A stretch of DNA of 64,000 nt from Deinococcus grandis (GTDB taxonomy: Bacteria > Deinococcota > Deinococci > Deinococcales > Deinococcaceae), in NCBI RefSeq assembly GCF_001485435.1, contig NZ_BCMS01000001.1, positions 2,365,501 through 2,429,500 of the forward strand, written 5' to 3'. Position numbers and translations under genes: made by a program. The notes below the pieces were generated by a model. That model searched no databases. It worked only from the letters and a program-made list of their open reading frames with translations, and was not told the DNA's origin. This document shows positions 1-9,150 of the stretch, in pieces. Positions within the stretch are counted from its first letter, which is position 1, and the number at the start of each line of letters is the position of its first letter.

Positions 1-854
1 CCGCACTTCAGGTAGTACCCATACTTCCCGAACTGCACCGTCACGTTCGCCGATGAACACGCACGGCACGCCACGTCCGGGCGGGGCCGCGCCTGCGCCT
101 GCCGCTCCTGCGACGTGCGGACCGGGGCGGCGCTGTGGCGTTCCGGACGTGCGGGCTCCGCCGGGGGCACACTGACGGGCGCCGCTCTGGTGTGGGCAGG
201 TTCAGGTGCGGCAGGCACCGCCTCGGCAGGCGCTGGAACGTGGCGGTTGCGCAGGAACGCCTGGATGCGGGTCATCTCGGCGTCGGTGAGGCCGAACGAG
301 CCGAAGGTCTTCTCCTGTTCGGCCCCGATGATGGCCTTCACGCGGTCGGGTACCTGATCGGCCTTCACGAGTTCCGGCACGTCCGATTTGCGGGTGATGC
401 GCCCACCGTCCGAGATGGCGACCAGCACGTCGCGCCGCACGCCGCTCAGGGTGCGCTGCTTGAGGCCCAGCATGGAGCGGTCCATCAGCTCGGTGGTGTG
501 GTCGTCCAGCAGCGCCAGCAGCAGGTCCAGCTGTCGCCGCGCCTGGAGGACCGGCGAGGGCATGCCGCGTCCCTGGCGGTTCCACCAGCGGGTCCACTCG
601 CCGTGCTCGTTCACGCTGACCTGCCCGGCCACACTCTTGCTCTCGACGATCAGCAGGCCGAAGCGGTGCAGGATCAGGTGGTCGATCTGCGCGATCTCGC
701 CGCGCCGCTCCAGGCGGAGGTTGTGGAACACGAACTTGCGGGGGTCCTCCGCGAAGGCACGCTTGAGGTAGTGGGCCATCTGCCGTTCCGCGTCGTACCC
801 GGCGCGGCGCAGCGGGTCGGCGTGCTGCTGCGGTTCGAGGTCCTTGACGATCAC
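1..854 (-). CDS. NERD nuclease-related domain protein with zinc-ribbon tail (C-terminus off window)
   Basis: About 284 codons are visible and the C-terminus runs off the left edge. Residues 20-130 match the NERD (nuclease-related) fold, including AGYDAERQMAHYLKR, QIDHLIL and LIVESKS, which carry the Asp and Glu-x-Lys positions of the endonuclease-like core. A Pro/Ala-rich linker follows, then a Cys-x2-Cys...Cys segment (CRACSSANVTVQFG ... LKC) like a topoisomerase-type zinc ribbon. The start is GTG 854-852, because a TAG lies three codons upstream and TAGCGT sits 6 nt before it. An internal ATG at 779 would remove conserved residues. DNA binding or cleavage is inferred from the family and the substrate is unknown. 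Confidence 0.8.
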   Translation of the reverse strand, partial: MIVKDLEPQQHADPLRRAGYDAERQMAHYLKRAFAEDPRKFVFHNLRLERRGEIAQIDHLILHRFGLLIVESKSVAGQVSVNEHGEWTRWWNRQGRGMPSPVLQARRQLDLLLALLDDHTTELMDRSMLGLKQRTLSGVRRDVLVAISDGGRITRKSDVPELVKADQVPDRVKAIIGAEQEKTFGSFGLTDAEMTRIQAFLRNRHVPAPAEAVPAAPEPAHTRAAPVSVPPAEPARPERHSAAPVRTSQERQAQARPRPDVACRACSSANVTVQFGKYGYYLKC

Positions 855-860
855 CCGGCC

Positions 861-866
861 ACGCTA
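861..866 (-). promoter_or_regulatory. -10 hexamer TAGCGT for the NERD gene (leaderless)
   Basis: TAGCGT ends 6 nt upstream of the GTG start, so transcription would begin at or next to the start codon. No Shine-Dalgarno sequence is visible. Confidence 0.5.
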
Positions 867-917
867 GCGCGTCCAGCCCGCCGGAGGAGGCGAAATCGCC
901 CACGTGGACGCGAATAT

Positions 918-2189
918 TTACACATTCTCCTCGGCGCGCCAGATGTCCTGTGGGGTTTCGCGCTGGCGGATGACGGTCCAGGTGCCCGCGTCGTGCAGGA
1001 CCTCGGCGGGGCGGGCGCGGGTGAGGTAATTGCTGCTCATGGCGGCGCCGTACGCACCGGCCTCGTGGATGGCGAGGAGGTCGCCGGGGTGCGGATCGGG
1101 CAGGGTGAGGTCCCGGGCGAGGAGGTCGCCGCTCTCGCAGGCGGGTCCGGCGAGGTCCCAGGTGTCGCTCTCCCCTCGGTCCCAGAGGGGCGTGACGGGG
1201 TGTTGCGCGCCGTACAGCATGGGGCGCAGGAGTTCGGTCATGCCCGCGTCCACGAGGACGAAGTTCCGTCCGGTGCGTTTGGTGCCGACCACGCGGGTCA
1301 GGAGGGTGCCGGCCTGCGCGACGAGGTACCGGCCGGGTTCGACCCACAGTTGCGCGCCGAAGGTGGCGGCGGCGGCGCGGGCTTCGCGGGCGATGCCGTG
1401 CAGGTCGGCGCCCAGGCCCCAGCCGCCCCCGGCGTCGAGGACGTCGAGTGGGCCGGTGTGGGCGCGCAGGTCGCCGAGGCGGTGGAAGGCGGCGGTGAAG
1501 TCGTGCGCGTCGCGGATGGCGCTGCCGATGTGCACGTGCAGGCCCAGGGCGGTGTGCCCGGCGGCGCGCAGGGCGTCCAGCACGCGCGGGGCCTGGTCGA
1601 GGGTCACGCCGAACTTGCTGCCCGCCGCGCCGGTGGCGAGGTGGTCGTGCGTACTGACGTTCAGGGCGGGGTTCACGCGGACCAGCGCGCGGGAGGCGGG
1701 CGGAAGCAGGCGGACCTCCTCTTCGCGGTCGATGATGAAGGTCGCGCCGAGCTGCGCGCCGGTGGCGTACTCGCCGGGGGTCTTGGCGGGGCCGTTCACG
1801 AGGATCCGGTCGCCTGTGGCGCCGATGTGGGCGGCGCGGGCGAGTTCTCCGGCGCTGACGCATTCGAAGCCGACGCCCTGGGCGTGCAGGCGGCGCAGCA
1901 GGGTCAGGTTGGGGTTGGCTTTCATGGCGTAGTACACCCGGGCGTCCCCGAACGCGGCGCGGACCCGGGCCAGCGCGGCGTCGAGTTCGGCGGCGTCGTA
2001 GACGTACAGGGGCGTGCCGTACGTGTGCGCGGCGGCGTGAAGGGCGTCGGCGGTGAGACCGGATTCCTGCGATTCCCGAGTCGCCGGTACACCACCAGCG
2101 ACTCGTCCATCTCCGGACGTCCGGTCCTGGTTGCTGCTCCCTCCGGTCGGGCTCGTCTGCGACTCGCCGCAATGCTCTTCGAGGCTCAT
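918..2189 (-). CDS. lysA: Diaminopimelate decarboxylase-type PLP enzyme
   Basis: 423 aa, fold-III PLP decarboxylase. It would convert meso-diaminopimelate to lysine. Visible motifs: YYAMKANPN with the PLP lysine at K90, HVHIGS, the phosphate-binding GGGWG, EPGRYLVA, and CESGD with the Cys/Asp of the active site. The first ~43 residues before LTADALHAAA are not family sequence: they are encoded by a repeat also present inside kdpA (positions 2129-2151 match 39982-40004). No other in-frame start codon lies between the ATG and the conserved body, and a -10 (TACACT) sits 7 nt before the ATG, so the extension is probably translated. Deinococcus-Thermus members are known for making lysine through alpha-aminoadipate, so the true substrate is worth testing. 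Confidence 0.88.
   Translation of the reverse strand: MSLEEHCGESQTSPTGGSSNQDRTSGDGRVAGGVPATRESQESGLTADALHAAAHTYGTPLYVYDAAELDAALARVRAAFGDARVYYAMKANPNLTLLRRLHAQGVGFECVSAGELARAAHIGATGDRILVNGPAKTPGEYATGAQLGATFIIDREEEVRLLPPASRALVRVNPALNVSTHDHLATGAAGSKFGVTLDQAPRVLDALRAAGHTALGLHVHIGSAIRDAHDFTAAFHRLGDLRAHTGPLDVLDAGGGWGLGADLHGIAREARAAAATFGAQLWVEPGRYLVAQAGTLLTRVVGTKRTGRNFVLVDAGMTELLRPMLYGAQHPVTPLWDRGESDTWDLAGPACESGDLLARDLTLPDPHPGDLLAIHEAGAYGAAMSSNYLTRARPAEVLHDAGTWTVIRQRETPQDIWRAEENV
2056..2180 (-). repeat. Palindromic repeat inside the lysA reading frame
   Basis: This stretch encodes the non-conserved N-terminus of LysA. It contains a perfect palindrome CCGGACGTCCGG and an inverted pair CGAGTCGC/GCGACTCG. 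The 23 nt at 2129-2151 match the kdpA insertion at 39982-40004 at 21 of 23 positions but are read in another frame. The ends are approximate. Confidence 0.6.
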
Positions 2190-2196
2190 GCCGGGG

Positions 2197-2202
2197 AGTG
2201 TA
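2197..2202 (-). promoter_or_regulatory. -10 hexamer TACACT for lysA (leaderless)
   Basis: TACACT is separated from the lysA ATG by 7 nt. The same hexamer plus the next seven bases (CCCCGGC) also precede tsaD. Confidence 0.55.
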
Positions 2203-2243
2203 GCGGGCGAGGCAGGCTTGACGGACGGGTGGTGGTCAGCCCA

Positions 2244-2260
2244 GACTGGTCAGACCACTG
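2244..2260 (+). promoter_or_regulatory. FadR-type operator upstream of the FadR-like gene
   Basis: GACTGGTCAGACCACTG has the dyad TGGTC-A-GACCA at 2247-2257, close to the E. coli FadR site CTGGTCNGACCAG. An extra half-site TGGTCAG lies at 2233-2239. It lies about 30 nt before the regulator's start and overlaps a candidate -10 (CAGACT 2242-2247) behind TTGACG at 2218-2223, as expected for autorepression. Binding is inferred. Confidence 0.6.
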
Positions 2261-2288
2261 ACTACTGAGCTGTACCGAGGAGGTTGCC

Positions 2289-2973
2289 ATGACCGCCCCC
2301 ACCCCTGTCCCGCTGCGCCCCGCGCTGCACGCCGAGGACACCCTGCTCGCCCGCCTGCTGGACGGCACGTACCCGCCCGGCAGCACCCTGCCCGCCGAAC
2401 GCGAACTGGCCGCCAGCCTGGGCGTCACGCGGCCCACCCTGCGCGAGGCGCTGCAACGCCTGGGCCGCGACGGGCTGCTGGAGATCCGCCAGGGCAAACC
2501 CACCCGCGTCCTGCACCCGCACGAGGGCGGCCTGCGCGTCCTGGCGCACCTGTCCCGCCACGGGGAGCTGGGCCGCATGGTGCCGGACCTGCTGGACCTG
2601 CGCGCCGCGCTGCTGCCCCACTGGGTCGCGCAGACCGCCGACCGCGACCCGCGTGCGCTGCGCGAGCACTTGGCCTCGCCGCCCGCCGAGTCGGACGACC
2701 CGAACCTGCCGCAGACGTTCGCCGCGTTCGACTGGGCGTTCCAGACGCTCGCCGCGCAGGGCAGCGGGAACGCGCTGGCCCCGCTGCTGCTGGGCGCGTT
2801 CGCCGAGGTGTACGCCCGCGCCGGGGCGATCTACTTCAGCGACGCACATCGCCGGGACCGCTCGCGCGAGCACTACCGCGCGCTGCACGCCGCGCTGCCC
2901 CTGGGACCCGCCGCCGCCGAACAGGTGGCGCGCAGCACCAGCCTCGACAGCCTGCAGCTGTGGGAGGCGCGCC

Positions 2974-2981
<8 letters not shown>
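2289..2981 (+). CDS. FadR/GntR-family transcriptional regulator
   Basis: 230 aa. The N-terminal GntR winged helix (LPAERELAASLGVTRPTLRE, residues 34-53) is followed by LEIRQGKPTRV (the wing). An all-helical FadR-like ligand-binding domain of about 150 residues completes it. GAGGAGG lies 5 nt before the ATG, so this is one of the leadered genes. A FadR-like operator overlaps its promoter, and the next gene, a fatty-acid-hydroxylase-fold membrane protein, starts 8 nt before this one ends. Fatty acyl-CoA responsiveness is inferred from the family and the operator. The likely targets are itself and the downstream gene. Confidence 0.82.
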
Positions 2982-3816
<835 letters not shown>

Positions 3817-3897
3817 CCCCGCCCCGATGCGGCCCCGCCTCAATTGCCGCGCGCGTCACCGCCGGTTCAGGGGCCGGGTGGTAAGCTGCGCGGCTGT

Positions 3898-5076
3898 ATG
3901 AGTGCCCCCTCTCCTGCCTCCGCGACCGTTCCTGCCCCTGCCGCCGCTGCGGGGGAACGGGTGCTGTGCGCCATGTCCGGCGGCGTGGACAGCAGCGTGA
4001 CGGCGGCGCTGCTGAAGGACCAGGGGTATCAGGTGGTCGGCGCGATGATGCGCTTCTGGCCCGACGACAAGCGCACGGACACCTTCGACTCGTGCTGCTC
4101 GCCCGACGCGGCGTACGAGGCGCGGCGCGTGGCCGAGCAGGTGGGCGTGCCGTTCTACCTGCTGGACTACCGCGAGCAGTTCCAGCGGCACATCGTCGGG
4201 CCGTTCATCGACGAGTACAGCAAGGGCCGCACGCCGAACCCCTGCGTGAACTGCAACACCAAGGTGAAGTTCGACGAACTGGTGAAGAAAGCCAAGATGC
4301 TCGGCTGCCGCTACGTCGCCACCGGGCACTACGTCAAGCGCGTGGAAAGCGCGCGGGGCGAGGTGGAATTCCATCGGGGTGACGATCCGCGCAAGGACCA
4401 GACGTACTTCCTGTGGGGCACGCCGCGCGACGCGCTGCCGTACATCCTCTTCCCGGTCGGGGAACTGGAGAAACCCCGCGTGCGCGAGATCGCGGCGGAA
4501 CGCGGCCTGCTGACCGCGCAGAAACCCGAGAGTCAGAACATCTGCTTCGTGCCCGGCAAGGTGCAGGACTTCGTCGCCGAGCACATCCCCCAGGCGCAGG
4601 GCTTCATCCGCGAGATCAGCAGCGGCGAGGTCGTCGGGGAGCACCTGGGCACGCAGTTCTACACGCTGGGCCAGAAGAAGGGCCTGGGCCTGTACCAGTC
4701 GCACCGCGTGCGGCACGTCGTGCACCTGGCGCCCGACACGAACACCGTCTGGGTGGGCGACTACGACGACTGCCTGTGGACCGGCCTGAAAGCGCAGAGT
4801 GCCAACTACCTGATCGACCTGACCGACCTGCCCGAGGAACTGGAGGTGCAGGTCCGCTACCGCACCGCGCCCGTCAAGGCCCGCGTGGTCCGCGCCGACG
4901 AGAACGGCTTCGAACTGGCCTTCCAGGACCCGCAGTTCGCGGTCGCGCCCGGCCAGAGCGCCGTGCTGTACGCCGGACCGCGCCTGCTGGGCGGCGGCCT
5001 GATCGAGGACCACGTCCCCACCCTGCCCGAACCGAAAGCCCCGCCGAAGAAACGCCCGGCTGTGCTGCTGTCCTGA
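3898..5076 (+). CDS. mnmA: tRNA-specific 2-thiouridylase MnmA
   Basis: 392 aa. It thiolates U34 of tRNA-Lys, -Glu and -Gln using sulfur from a persulfide relay. The PP-loop SGGVDSS is at 27-33. The catalytic cysteines are C119 in PCVNCNTKVKF and C216 in SQNICFV, and ATGHYV and KDQTYFLW are also present. The length is normal. The ATG at 3898 is chosen because TAAGCT lies 10 nt upstream and family sequence begins ~20 residues in; a longer ORF from 3844 lacks support. Confidence 0.95.
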   Translation: MSAPSPASATVPAPAAAAGERVLCAMSGGVDSSVTAALLKDQGYQVVGAMMRFWPDDKRTDTFDSCCSPDAAYEARRVAEQVGVPFYLLDYREQFQRHIVGPFIDEYSKGRTPNPCVNCNTKVKFDELVKKAKMLGCRYVATGHYVKRVESARGEVEFHRGDDPRKDQTYFLWGTPRDALPYILFPVGELEKPRVREIAAERGLLTAQKPESQNICFVPGKVQDFVAEHIPQAQGFIREISSGEVVGEHLGTQFYTLGQKKGLGLYQSHRVRHVVHLAPDTNTVWVGDYDDCLWTGLKAQSANYLIDLTDLPEELEVQVRYRTAPVKARVVRADENGFELAFQDPQFAVAPGQSAVLYAGPRLLGGGLIEDHVPTLPEPKAPPKKRPAVLLS

Positions 5077-5092
5077 ACACAGCGTTCAGGCG

Positions 5093-5195
5093 CATGGATG
5101 GCCTATCTCCATGTGGCTGAACCGAGCGAAGCGAGCACCTGATGAAGACAGCGGTTGAAAGTGGAATGGATAGGCGTGATGTTGGCCCATCCATG
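5093..5195. repeat. ~100-bp inverted-repeat element between mnmA and the DUF5063-like gene
   Basis: The outer arms CATGGATGGCC (5093-5103) and GGCCCATCCATG (5184-5195) pair with one bulge. Inner arms CCTATCTCCAT and ATGGATAGG pair partly. The core holds CCGAGCGAAGCGAGC, similar in style to the kdpA insertion. It looks like a small non-autonomous repeat whose right arm touches the start of the next gene. Confidence 0.4.
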
Positions 5196-5639
5196 AAACT
5201 GGAAACCGCTGTGATGCTGGCGCGCGTGCGCCGGGTGCACGCGGCCCTGCTGGACCGGGGAGACCTCACGGCCGGCGCGCTGGCCGACCTGCTGGTTGAC
5301 CTGCGGCAGGAGGTTCAGGGACTGCCCTTCGGCGTCCCAGACGCTGATGACCTGCCGCGCGAGGCGTACCGCGACCTGCGCGCCCGCATCGCCCGGGCAT
5401 GGCCGGAACCCGGCTTCTATGACCCGGCGACTGGACGTGCCCTCGGCCACTGCGACCTCCCCGCCGAGATCGGCGACGCCCTGGACGACCTCACGGACCT
5501 CACCCTCGACCTGGGCACTGCCCTCGCGCTGGCCGACACGGACGAGGCCGATGCGCTGGCGTGGCTGCGCTTCTCTCACGACGCCCACTGGGGCGACCAC
5601 GTGCAGGACGTCACGCGGCACCTGCGCTGGCTGGGTTAG
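5193..5639 (+). CDS. DUF5063-like small protein
   Basis: 148 aa from ATG 5193 (MKLETAVMLARV). An upstream in-frame ATG at 5142 would give 165 aa, but its 17 extra residues are encoded by the inverted repeat at 5093-5195. The C-terminal pattern LAWLRFSHDAHWGDHVQDVTRH resembles the WxxRFSxxxHWGxHA signature I associate with DUF5063. The protein is acidic, helical and soluble, with no known function and no operon partner. The start is uncertain. Confidence 0.7.
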   Translation: MKLETAVMLARVRRVHAALLDRGDLTAGALADLLVDLRQEVQGLPFGVPDADDLPREAYRDLRARIARAWPEPGFYDPATGRALGHCDLPAEIGDALDDLTDLTLDLGTALALADTDEADALAWLRFSHDAHWGDHVQDVTRHLRWLG

Positions 5640-5649
5640 ACCCTTGAAT

Positions 5650-6369
5650 CTACGGTCGTGGTCTGGGGTACACCAGTGCCGCGTCGTTCGCCCCCGTCCA
5701 GTCGAAACGGGCGACGAAGGGGCCGCAGCGGTCCTGGCGCAGGGCGTACACGTACCGTCCCGTCAGCCGCAGGGGATCGCCGTCCGTCACGTCCAGTTGC
5801 GGGTCGCCGCAGCGGGGTCGGGCGGGCACGCGGTAGGTCAGTCCGGTGCGGGTGGCGGTCGCGGGCGTGAACCGGGTGAAGGTCAGCTGCGCGGCCTCGT
5901 AGGGATTCAGCTCGTTCTCGGTGTTGAACAGCAGCGCGTCCTTATTGCGGGCCAGGAGTCGGCCGGGAATTTCCTGGGTGGTTTCGGCGCGGCCGTTCCA
6001 GATCAGGGTGTGGATGTTCAACTGCGCGCCGCTGGTGACGTACTCGACGAGGAACTGCCCGGAATGGGTGATGGTGCGGTTCAGGTTGGCGGCGACCTCC
6101 TGCTTCCACAGGCGGCGGCCCGCGGTGTTCAGCGCAATGAGCGTCAGGTGGGCCGGGCGCTGCTGGCTGATCGTGACGAGGACCGCCTGTCCCAGCTGTT
6201 CGGCCTGCACGGTCTGGTCGGGCCGGGCAGGCAGCGTGAGGAGGATGCGCCCCCCGGGGCGGGCCTGCACGGTGACCTTCGGACCGTGAAGGGTGACGGG
6301 AGCCGGGGCTGCTCCGGCCAGGCTCAGGCCGGTCAGGGACATCAGCGCGAGGGCGCGGGGCAGGTTCAT
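5650..6369 (-). CDS. Secreted protein of unknown function
   Basis: 239 aa. The N-terminus (MNLPRALALMSLTGLSLAGAAPA) is a clear signal peptide. The mature part is beta-rich and has two cysteines far apart (PRCGDPQ, QDRCGPF) that could form a disulfide. No known domain was recognised. The ATG lies 2 nt after the stop of the phosphodiesterase gene, so the two are co-transcribed and may act together at the cell envelope. Confidence 0.75.
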   Translation of the reverse strand: MNLPRALALMSLTGLSLAGAAPAPVTLHGPKVTVQARPGGRILLTLPARPDQTVQAEQLGQAVLVTISQQRPAHLTLIALNTAGRRLWKQEVAANLNRTITHSGQFLVEYVTSGAQLNIHTLIWNGRAETTQEIPGRLLARNKDALLFNTENELNPYEAAQLTFTRFTPATATRTGLTYRVPARPRCGDPQLDVTDGDPLRLTGRYVYALRQDRCGPFVARFDWTGANDAALVYPRPRP

Positions 6370-6371
6370 GG

Positions 6372-7535
6372 TCAGATCCTCGCACTCAGCACGGGGACGA
6401 GCATCTCCTCGGCGGTCCAGCCGCCGTGCAGGCCGGGCATGGGGGCGGGGCTGGTGGGGCGGCGGATGGCGTGTCCGGGGTGCGGGACGGCGATCAGGTC
6501 GCCCACGCGCGGGCGCAGGCGGGGGTCGGCGTGGGCGGGTGGGCCGAACAGGCCGCCGGTCCAGGCGTCGTCGGCGGTCAGGAGGGTGGCGTGTGGGGCC
6601 AGCAGCGCCGCGATCTCGGCGTGGTGCCCGGGCTGGGGGCGCAGGTACGCGGCGCGTTCCTCCCCGGCGACGGGGCCGCGCAGTGCGGTTTTCATGACCT
6701 TCTTCGTGATGGCGTCCACGTAGCCGTCTGGGAGCTGGGCGCTCTGGCCGTGGTCGGCGGTGAGGACAACCAGCGTGTCGCCATTGGTGGGCAGCGCGGC
6801 CAGGAGGTCCGCGACGATGCGGTCGGTGCGGCGCAGTTCGGCGTGCGCCTCGGGGCTGTCGGGGCCGGAGCCGTGGCAGATCAGGTCGTAGTCGGGGAAG
6901 TACACGAGCGTGTACGACGGCTGCCCCGGCTGGAGGGTCGCGGCGGTCAGGGCGGGCGTCTCTTCGGGCTGGGCGTAGGGGTGGTACTCGGCGCCGTCGC
7001 AGGCCCAGCGGGTCAGGACGCTGTGCTGGTACGCGGCGGGCATGACGACGTGCGCGGCCACACCCCGGTCGCGCATCTGGCGGTACAGGGACGGCACGGC
7101 CGCCAGGAACCCCGCGTCCGCCAGGGGCGTGTGGGTGTAGACGTCGTACAGGCGGATGAGGTTCACGACCGCCTGCGCCTCGTCCAGCCACACGGTCAGG
7201 CCCAGGTAGCCGTGTTCGGCGGGCGCGCGGGCGGTGTGGAGGGTGGTCAGGGCGGCCATGGTGGTGCTGGGGAACACGCTGGTGACGGGGCCAGGGGTGG
7301 GCGTCAGGGAGGCCAGGGTGGGCGCGTCCCCGCGCGTGATGGCGTCCCGCAGCTGCCCGGCGCCCAGGGCATCCACGACGATCAGGACGACGTGCCGCGC
7401 GCCGTGCAGGGGCAACGGGTGGCGGTACGCGGCGTGGTGGGTGGGCACGCCGTGATGCGCGCCCAGGGTGGCGGCGAGGTTCAGGACGCTGCCGCCCGCG
7501 TAGTCGGGCCGGACCGCGTGCGGGGGCAGGTGCAT
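6372..7535 (-). CDS. Alkaline-phosphatase-superfamily phosphodiesterase / nucleotide pyrophosphatase
   Basis: 387 aa. The metal-binding pattern is that of type I phosphodiesterases: VVDALG (D55), SVFPSTTMAAL with the nucleophile Thr, YLGL, FPDYDLICHG and TADHGQS. It hydrolyses phosphodiester or pyrophosphate bonds; the substrate is unknown. No signal peptide is obvious even though its operon partner is secreted. The ATG is 5 nt after TATCTT, so the transcript is probably leaderless. Confidence 0.85.
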   Translation of the reverse strand: MHLPPHAVRPDYAGGSVLNLAATLGAHHGVPTHHAAYRHPLPLHGARHVVLIVVDALGAGQLRDAITRGDAPTLASLTPTPGPVTSVFPSTTMAALTTLHTARAPAEHGYLGLTVWLDEAQAVVNLIRLYDVYTHTPLADAGFLAAVPSLYRQMRDRGVAAHVVMPAAYQHSVLTRWACDGAEYHPYAQPEETPALTAATLQPGQPSYTLVYFPDYDLICHGSGPDSPEAHAELRRTDRIVADLLAALPTNGDTLVVLTADHGQSAQLPDGYVDAITKKVMKTALRGPVAGEERAAYLRPQPGHHAEIAALLAPHATLLTADDAWTGGLFGPPAHADPRLRPRVGDLIAVPHPGHAIRRPTSPAPMPGLHGGWTAEEMLVPVLSARI

Positions 7536-7540
7536 GGGTG

Positions 7541-7546
7541 AAGATA
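7541..7546 (-). promoter_or_regulatory. -10 hexamer TATCTT for the phosphodiesterase operon
   Basis: Located 5 nt upstream of the ATG; no Shine-Dalgarno sequence is visible. Confidence 0.5.
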
Positions 7547-7581
7547 GCCGCCAGCGCCAGGGGGCCATCTTGAGGGTTCGT

Positions 7582-8052
7582 TCAGCGCCTGCCGATACGC
7601 GGCAGGAACGCCCCAGTGCGCGCCCGGTATGCGGCGTGTTCCGGGTGACGCGCAGCCAGCGCAGCGTCCTCGATTCCAGCCTTGTGGCGCAGCAATCCCG
7701 CGAGCAGGAGGGTACCCGCAGCGCTCGTCCACCCACCCCGCGCGACCGACCAGCCGCCCGCCAGCACGAGCAGCGCCGTGTAGATCGGGTGCCGCACGAA
7801 CCGGTAGGGCCCGCGTTGCACCAGCGTGCTCCCCGCGACCGGGGTGGGCAGCGGCGTGAGGTTCCGCCCCAGGGTGCGCCCGCTCCAGACGAGCAGGCCC
7901 AGCCCACCCGCATCCAGCACCGAGCCCGCCGCCCGGACGGATCGGGGCCGACCTCTCCCCCGCCGCCCCCCGGCCAGGATGACCGCCAACAGCGCGAACT
8001 GCGCGGCGACCAGTGCACGGTCGCGGTTCATGACTCCTGCCGCAGTGCTCAC
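7582..8052 (-). CDS. Isoprenylcysteine carboxyl methyltransferase-like membrane protein
   Basis: 156 aa from GTG 8052, or 149 aa from an internal ATG at 8031. It carries the ICMT/PEMT pattern: hydrophobic N-terminal segments, GRTLGRNLTP, RGPYRFVRHPIYTALL (the SAM-binding RHPxY), then helices and a C-terminal Glu/Arg-rich tail (HPEHAAYRARTGAFLP). Bacterial members methylate small or lipid substrates; the substrate here is unknown. The upstream 150 bp is a repeat. Confidence 0.8.
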   Translation of the reverse strand: MSTAAGVMNRDRALVAAQFALLAVILAGGRRGRGRPRSVRAAGSVLDAGGLGLLVWSGRTLGRNLTPLPTPVAGSTLVQRGPYRFVRHPIYTALLVLAGGWSVARGGWTSAAGTLLLAGLLRHKAGIEDAALAARHPEHAAYRARTGAFLPRIGRR

Positions 8053-8067
8053 AGCTCACACCTCCTG

Positions 8068-8216
8068 CGGATTCCGTCTGTTTCGCCGACAACCCGGAAC
8101 ATCACCGCCCCTGCCAGCTCCACGCCCGGAACCCGCTTCGCTCCTTCTCTGCTGGCGCAGCTCTGCGAGTCGCATCCGCTCGGGTGAACAGGTTCTGCGC
8201 CCCTGTTCACCGGAGT
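8068..8216 (+). repeat. Repeat family A, copy 1
   Basis: Starts CGGATTCCG and ends CACCGGAGT. It shares CAGCTCCACG-CCGGAACCCG and GCATCCGCTCGG with the copies at 35633, 52152 and 42138 (reverse). It lies between convergent-side genes, 6 nt from the stop of the 2-hydroxyacid dehydrogenase. It resembles the small non-coding repeats known from Deinococcus. Confidence 0.75.
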
Positions 8217-8222
8217 TAATCT

Positions 8223-9146
8223 TCAGTACGTGCGTCCGGCGGTGACGCGTCCGTCGGGTTCGTGGCCCTGTTGCAGGTCGATCAGGAAGTCGCGGGTGAG
8301 GTGCGCGCCGCGCGCGACGAGGTCGGTGGTGGTGCTGGCGATGTGCGGCGTGAGGATCACGTTCGGCTGGTCCCACAGCGGGTGCCCGTCTGGGAGGGGT
8401 TCGGGGTCGGTGACGTCGAGGATCGCGCCGCCCAGCTGCCCGCTGTTCAGGGCGTTCAGGAGGTCGTCGGTGACGACGAGGTTCCCGCGGCCGACGTTCA
8501 CGAGCCACGCGCCGCGTTTCAGGCCGCGCAGGGTGGCGGCGTTCACGATGCCGCGCGTGTCGGGGGTGCTGGGCAGCAGCAGCACGACCCAGTCGGCCTG
8601 GGCGAGCAGCTCGTCGCGTTCGTCCGTGGGGGTGGTGCTGCGGATGCCGTGCACGTGCGCGCCGTGTGGGGCGAGGAGTTCTTCGAGGTTCCGGCCGATG
8701 TGCCCGTGGCCCCACAGGACGACGTGTGCGCCGTCCAGGGTGGTCAGGCCGGAGTCGCCGGGCAGGGCGGGGGCGTCCCAGTGGTGTCGGCGCTGCGCGT
8801 CCCGGAAGCGGTGCAGGCCGCGTGCCGCGGCGAGCATGCCGCTCAGGGCGTGCACGGCGACGGCGCGGTCGTGCAGGCGGCTGGCGTTGAACAGGGCGGC
8901 GCCGGGTGGCAGGTGCGCCTGGACGTGTTCGATCCCGGCGGTCAGGGTGAGCACCCATTTGACACCGGGCGTGGCGAGGAGCGCGGTGCGGGTGGCGGCG
9001 TCGGTGAGCCACAGGACGACGCCGTCGGCCTCGCCGTCGGGGAGGTGGCCGCGGCGGTAGTGGTCGAAGGTGACGCCGGGCACGCCGTGTTCGTCGTGCT
9101 GGCTGAGGGCGCGGAATTCGGGCAGGTCGGGCAGCAGGACGCGCAT
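8223..9146 (-). CDS. D-isomer-specific 2-hydroxyacid dehydrogenase
   Basis: 307 aa, NAD(P)-dependent. The Rossmann motif is GHGHIG near residue 146. The catalytic Arg is in NVGRGNLV, the acidic residue in DVTDPEPLPDGHPLW and the His in TPHIAS. The N-terminal catalytic subdomain ends in TAGIEHV. Substrates in this family include glyoxylate, hydroxypyruvate and phosphoglycerate, and nothing here decides. CAGAAT lies 6 nt before the ATG. Confidence 0.88.
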   Translation of the reverse strand: MRVLLPDLPEFRALSQHDEHGVPGVTFDHYRRGHLPDGEADGVVLWLTDAATRTALLATPGVKWVLTLTAGIEHVQAHLPPGAALFNASRLHDRAVAVHALSGMLAAARGLHRFRDAQRRHHWDAPALPGDSGLTTLDGAHVVLWGHGHIGRNLEELLAPHGAHVHGIRSTTPTDERDELLAQADWVVLLLPSTPDTRGIVNAATLRGLKRGAWLVNVGRGNLVVTDDLLNALNSGQLGGAILDVTDPEPLPDGHPLWDQPNVILTPHIASTTTDLVARGAHLTRDFLIDLQQGHEPDGRVTAGRTY

Positions 9147-9150
9147 GGGT

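Noticed and set aside
135..2261. 708-codon plus-strand open frame over lysA and the NERD gene
   Set aside because: Shadow frame: the minus strand has clear LysA and NERD motifs and promoters.
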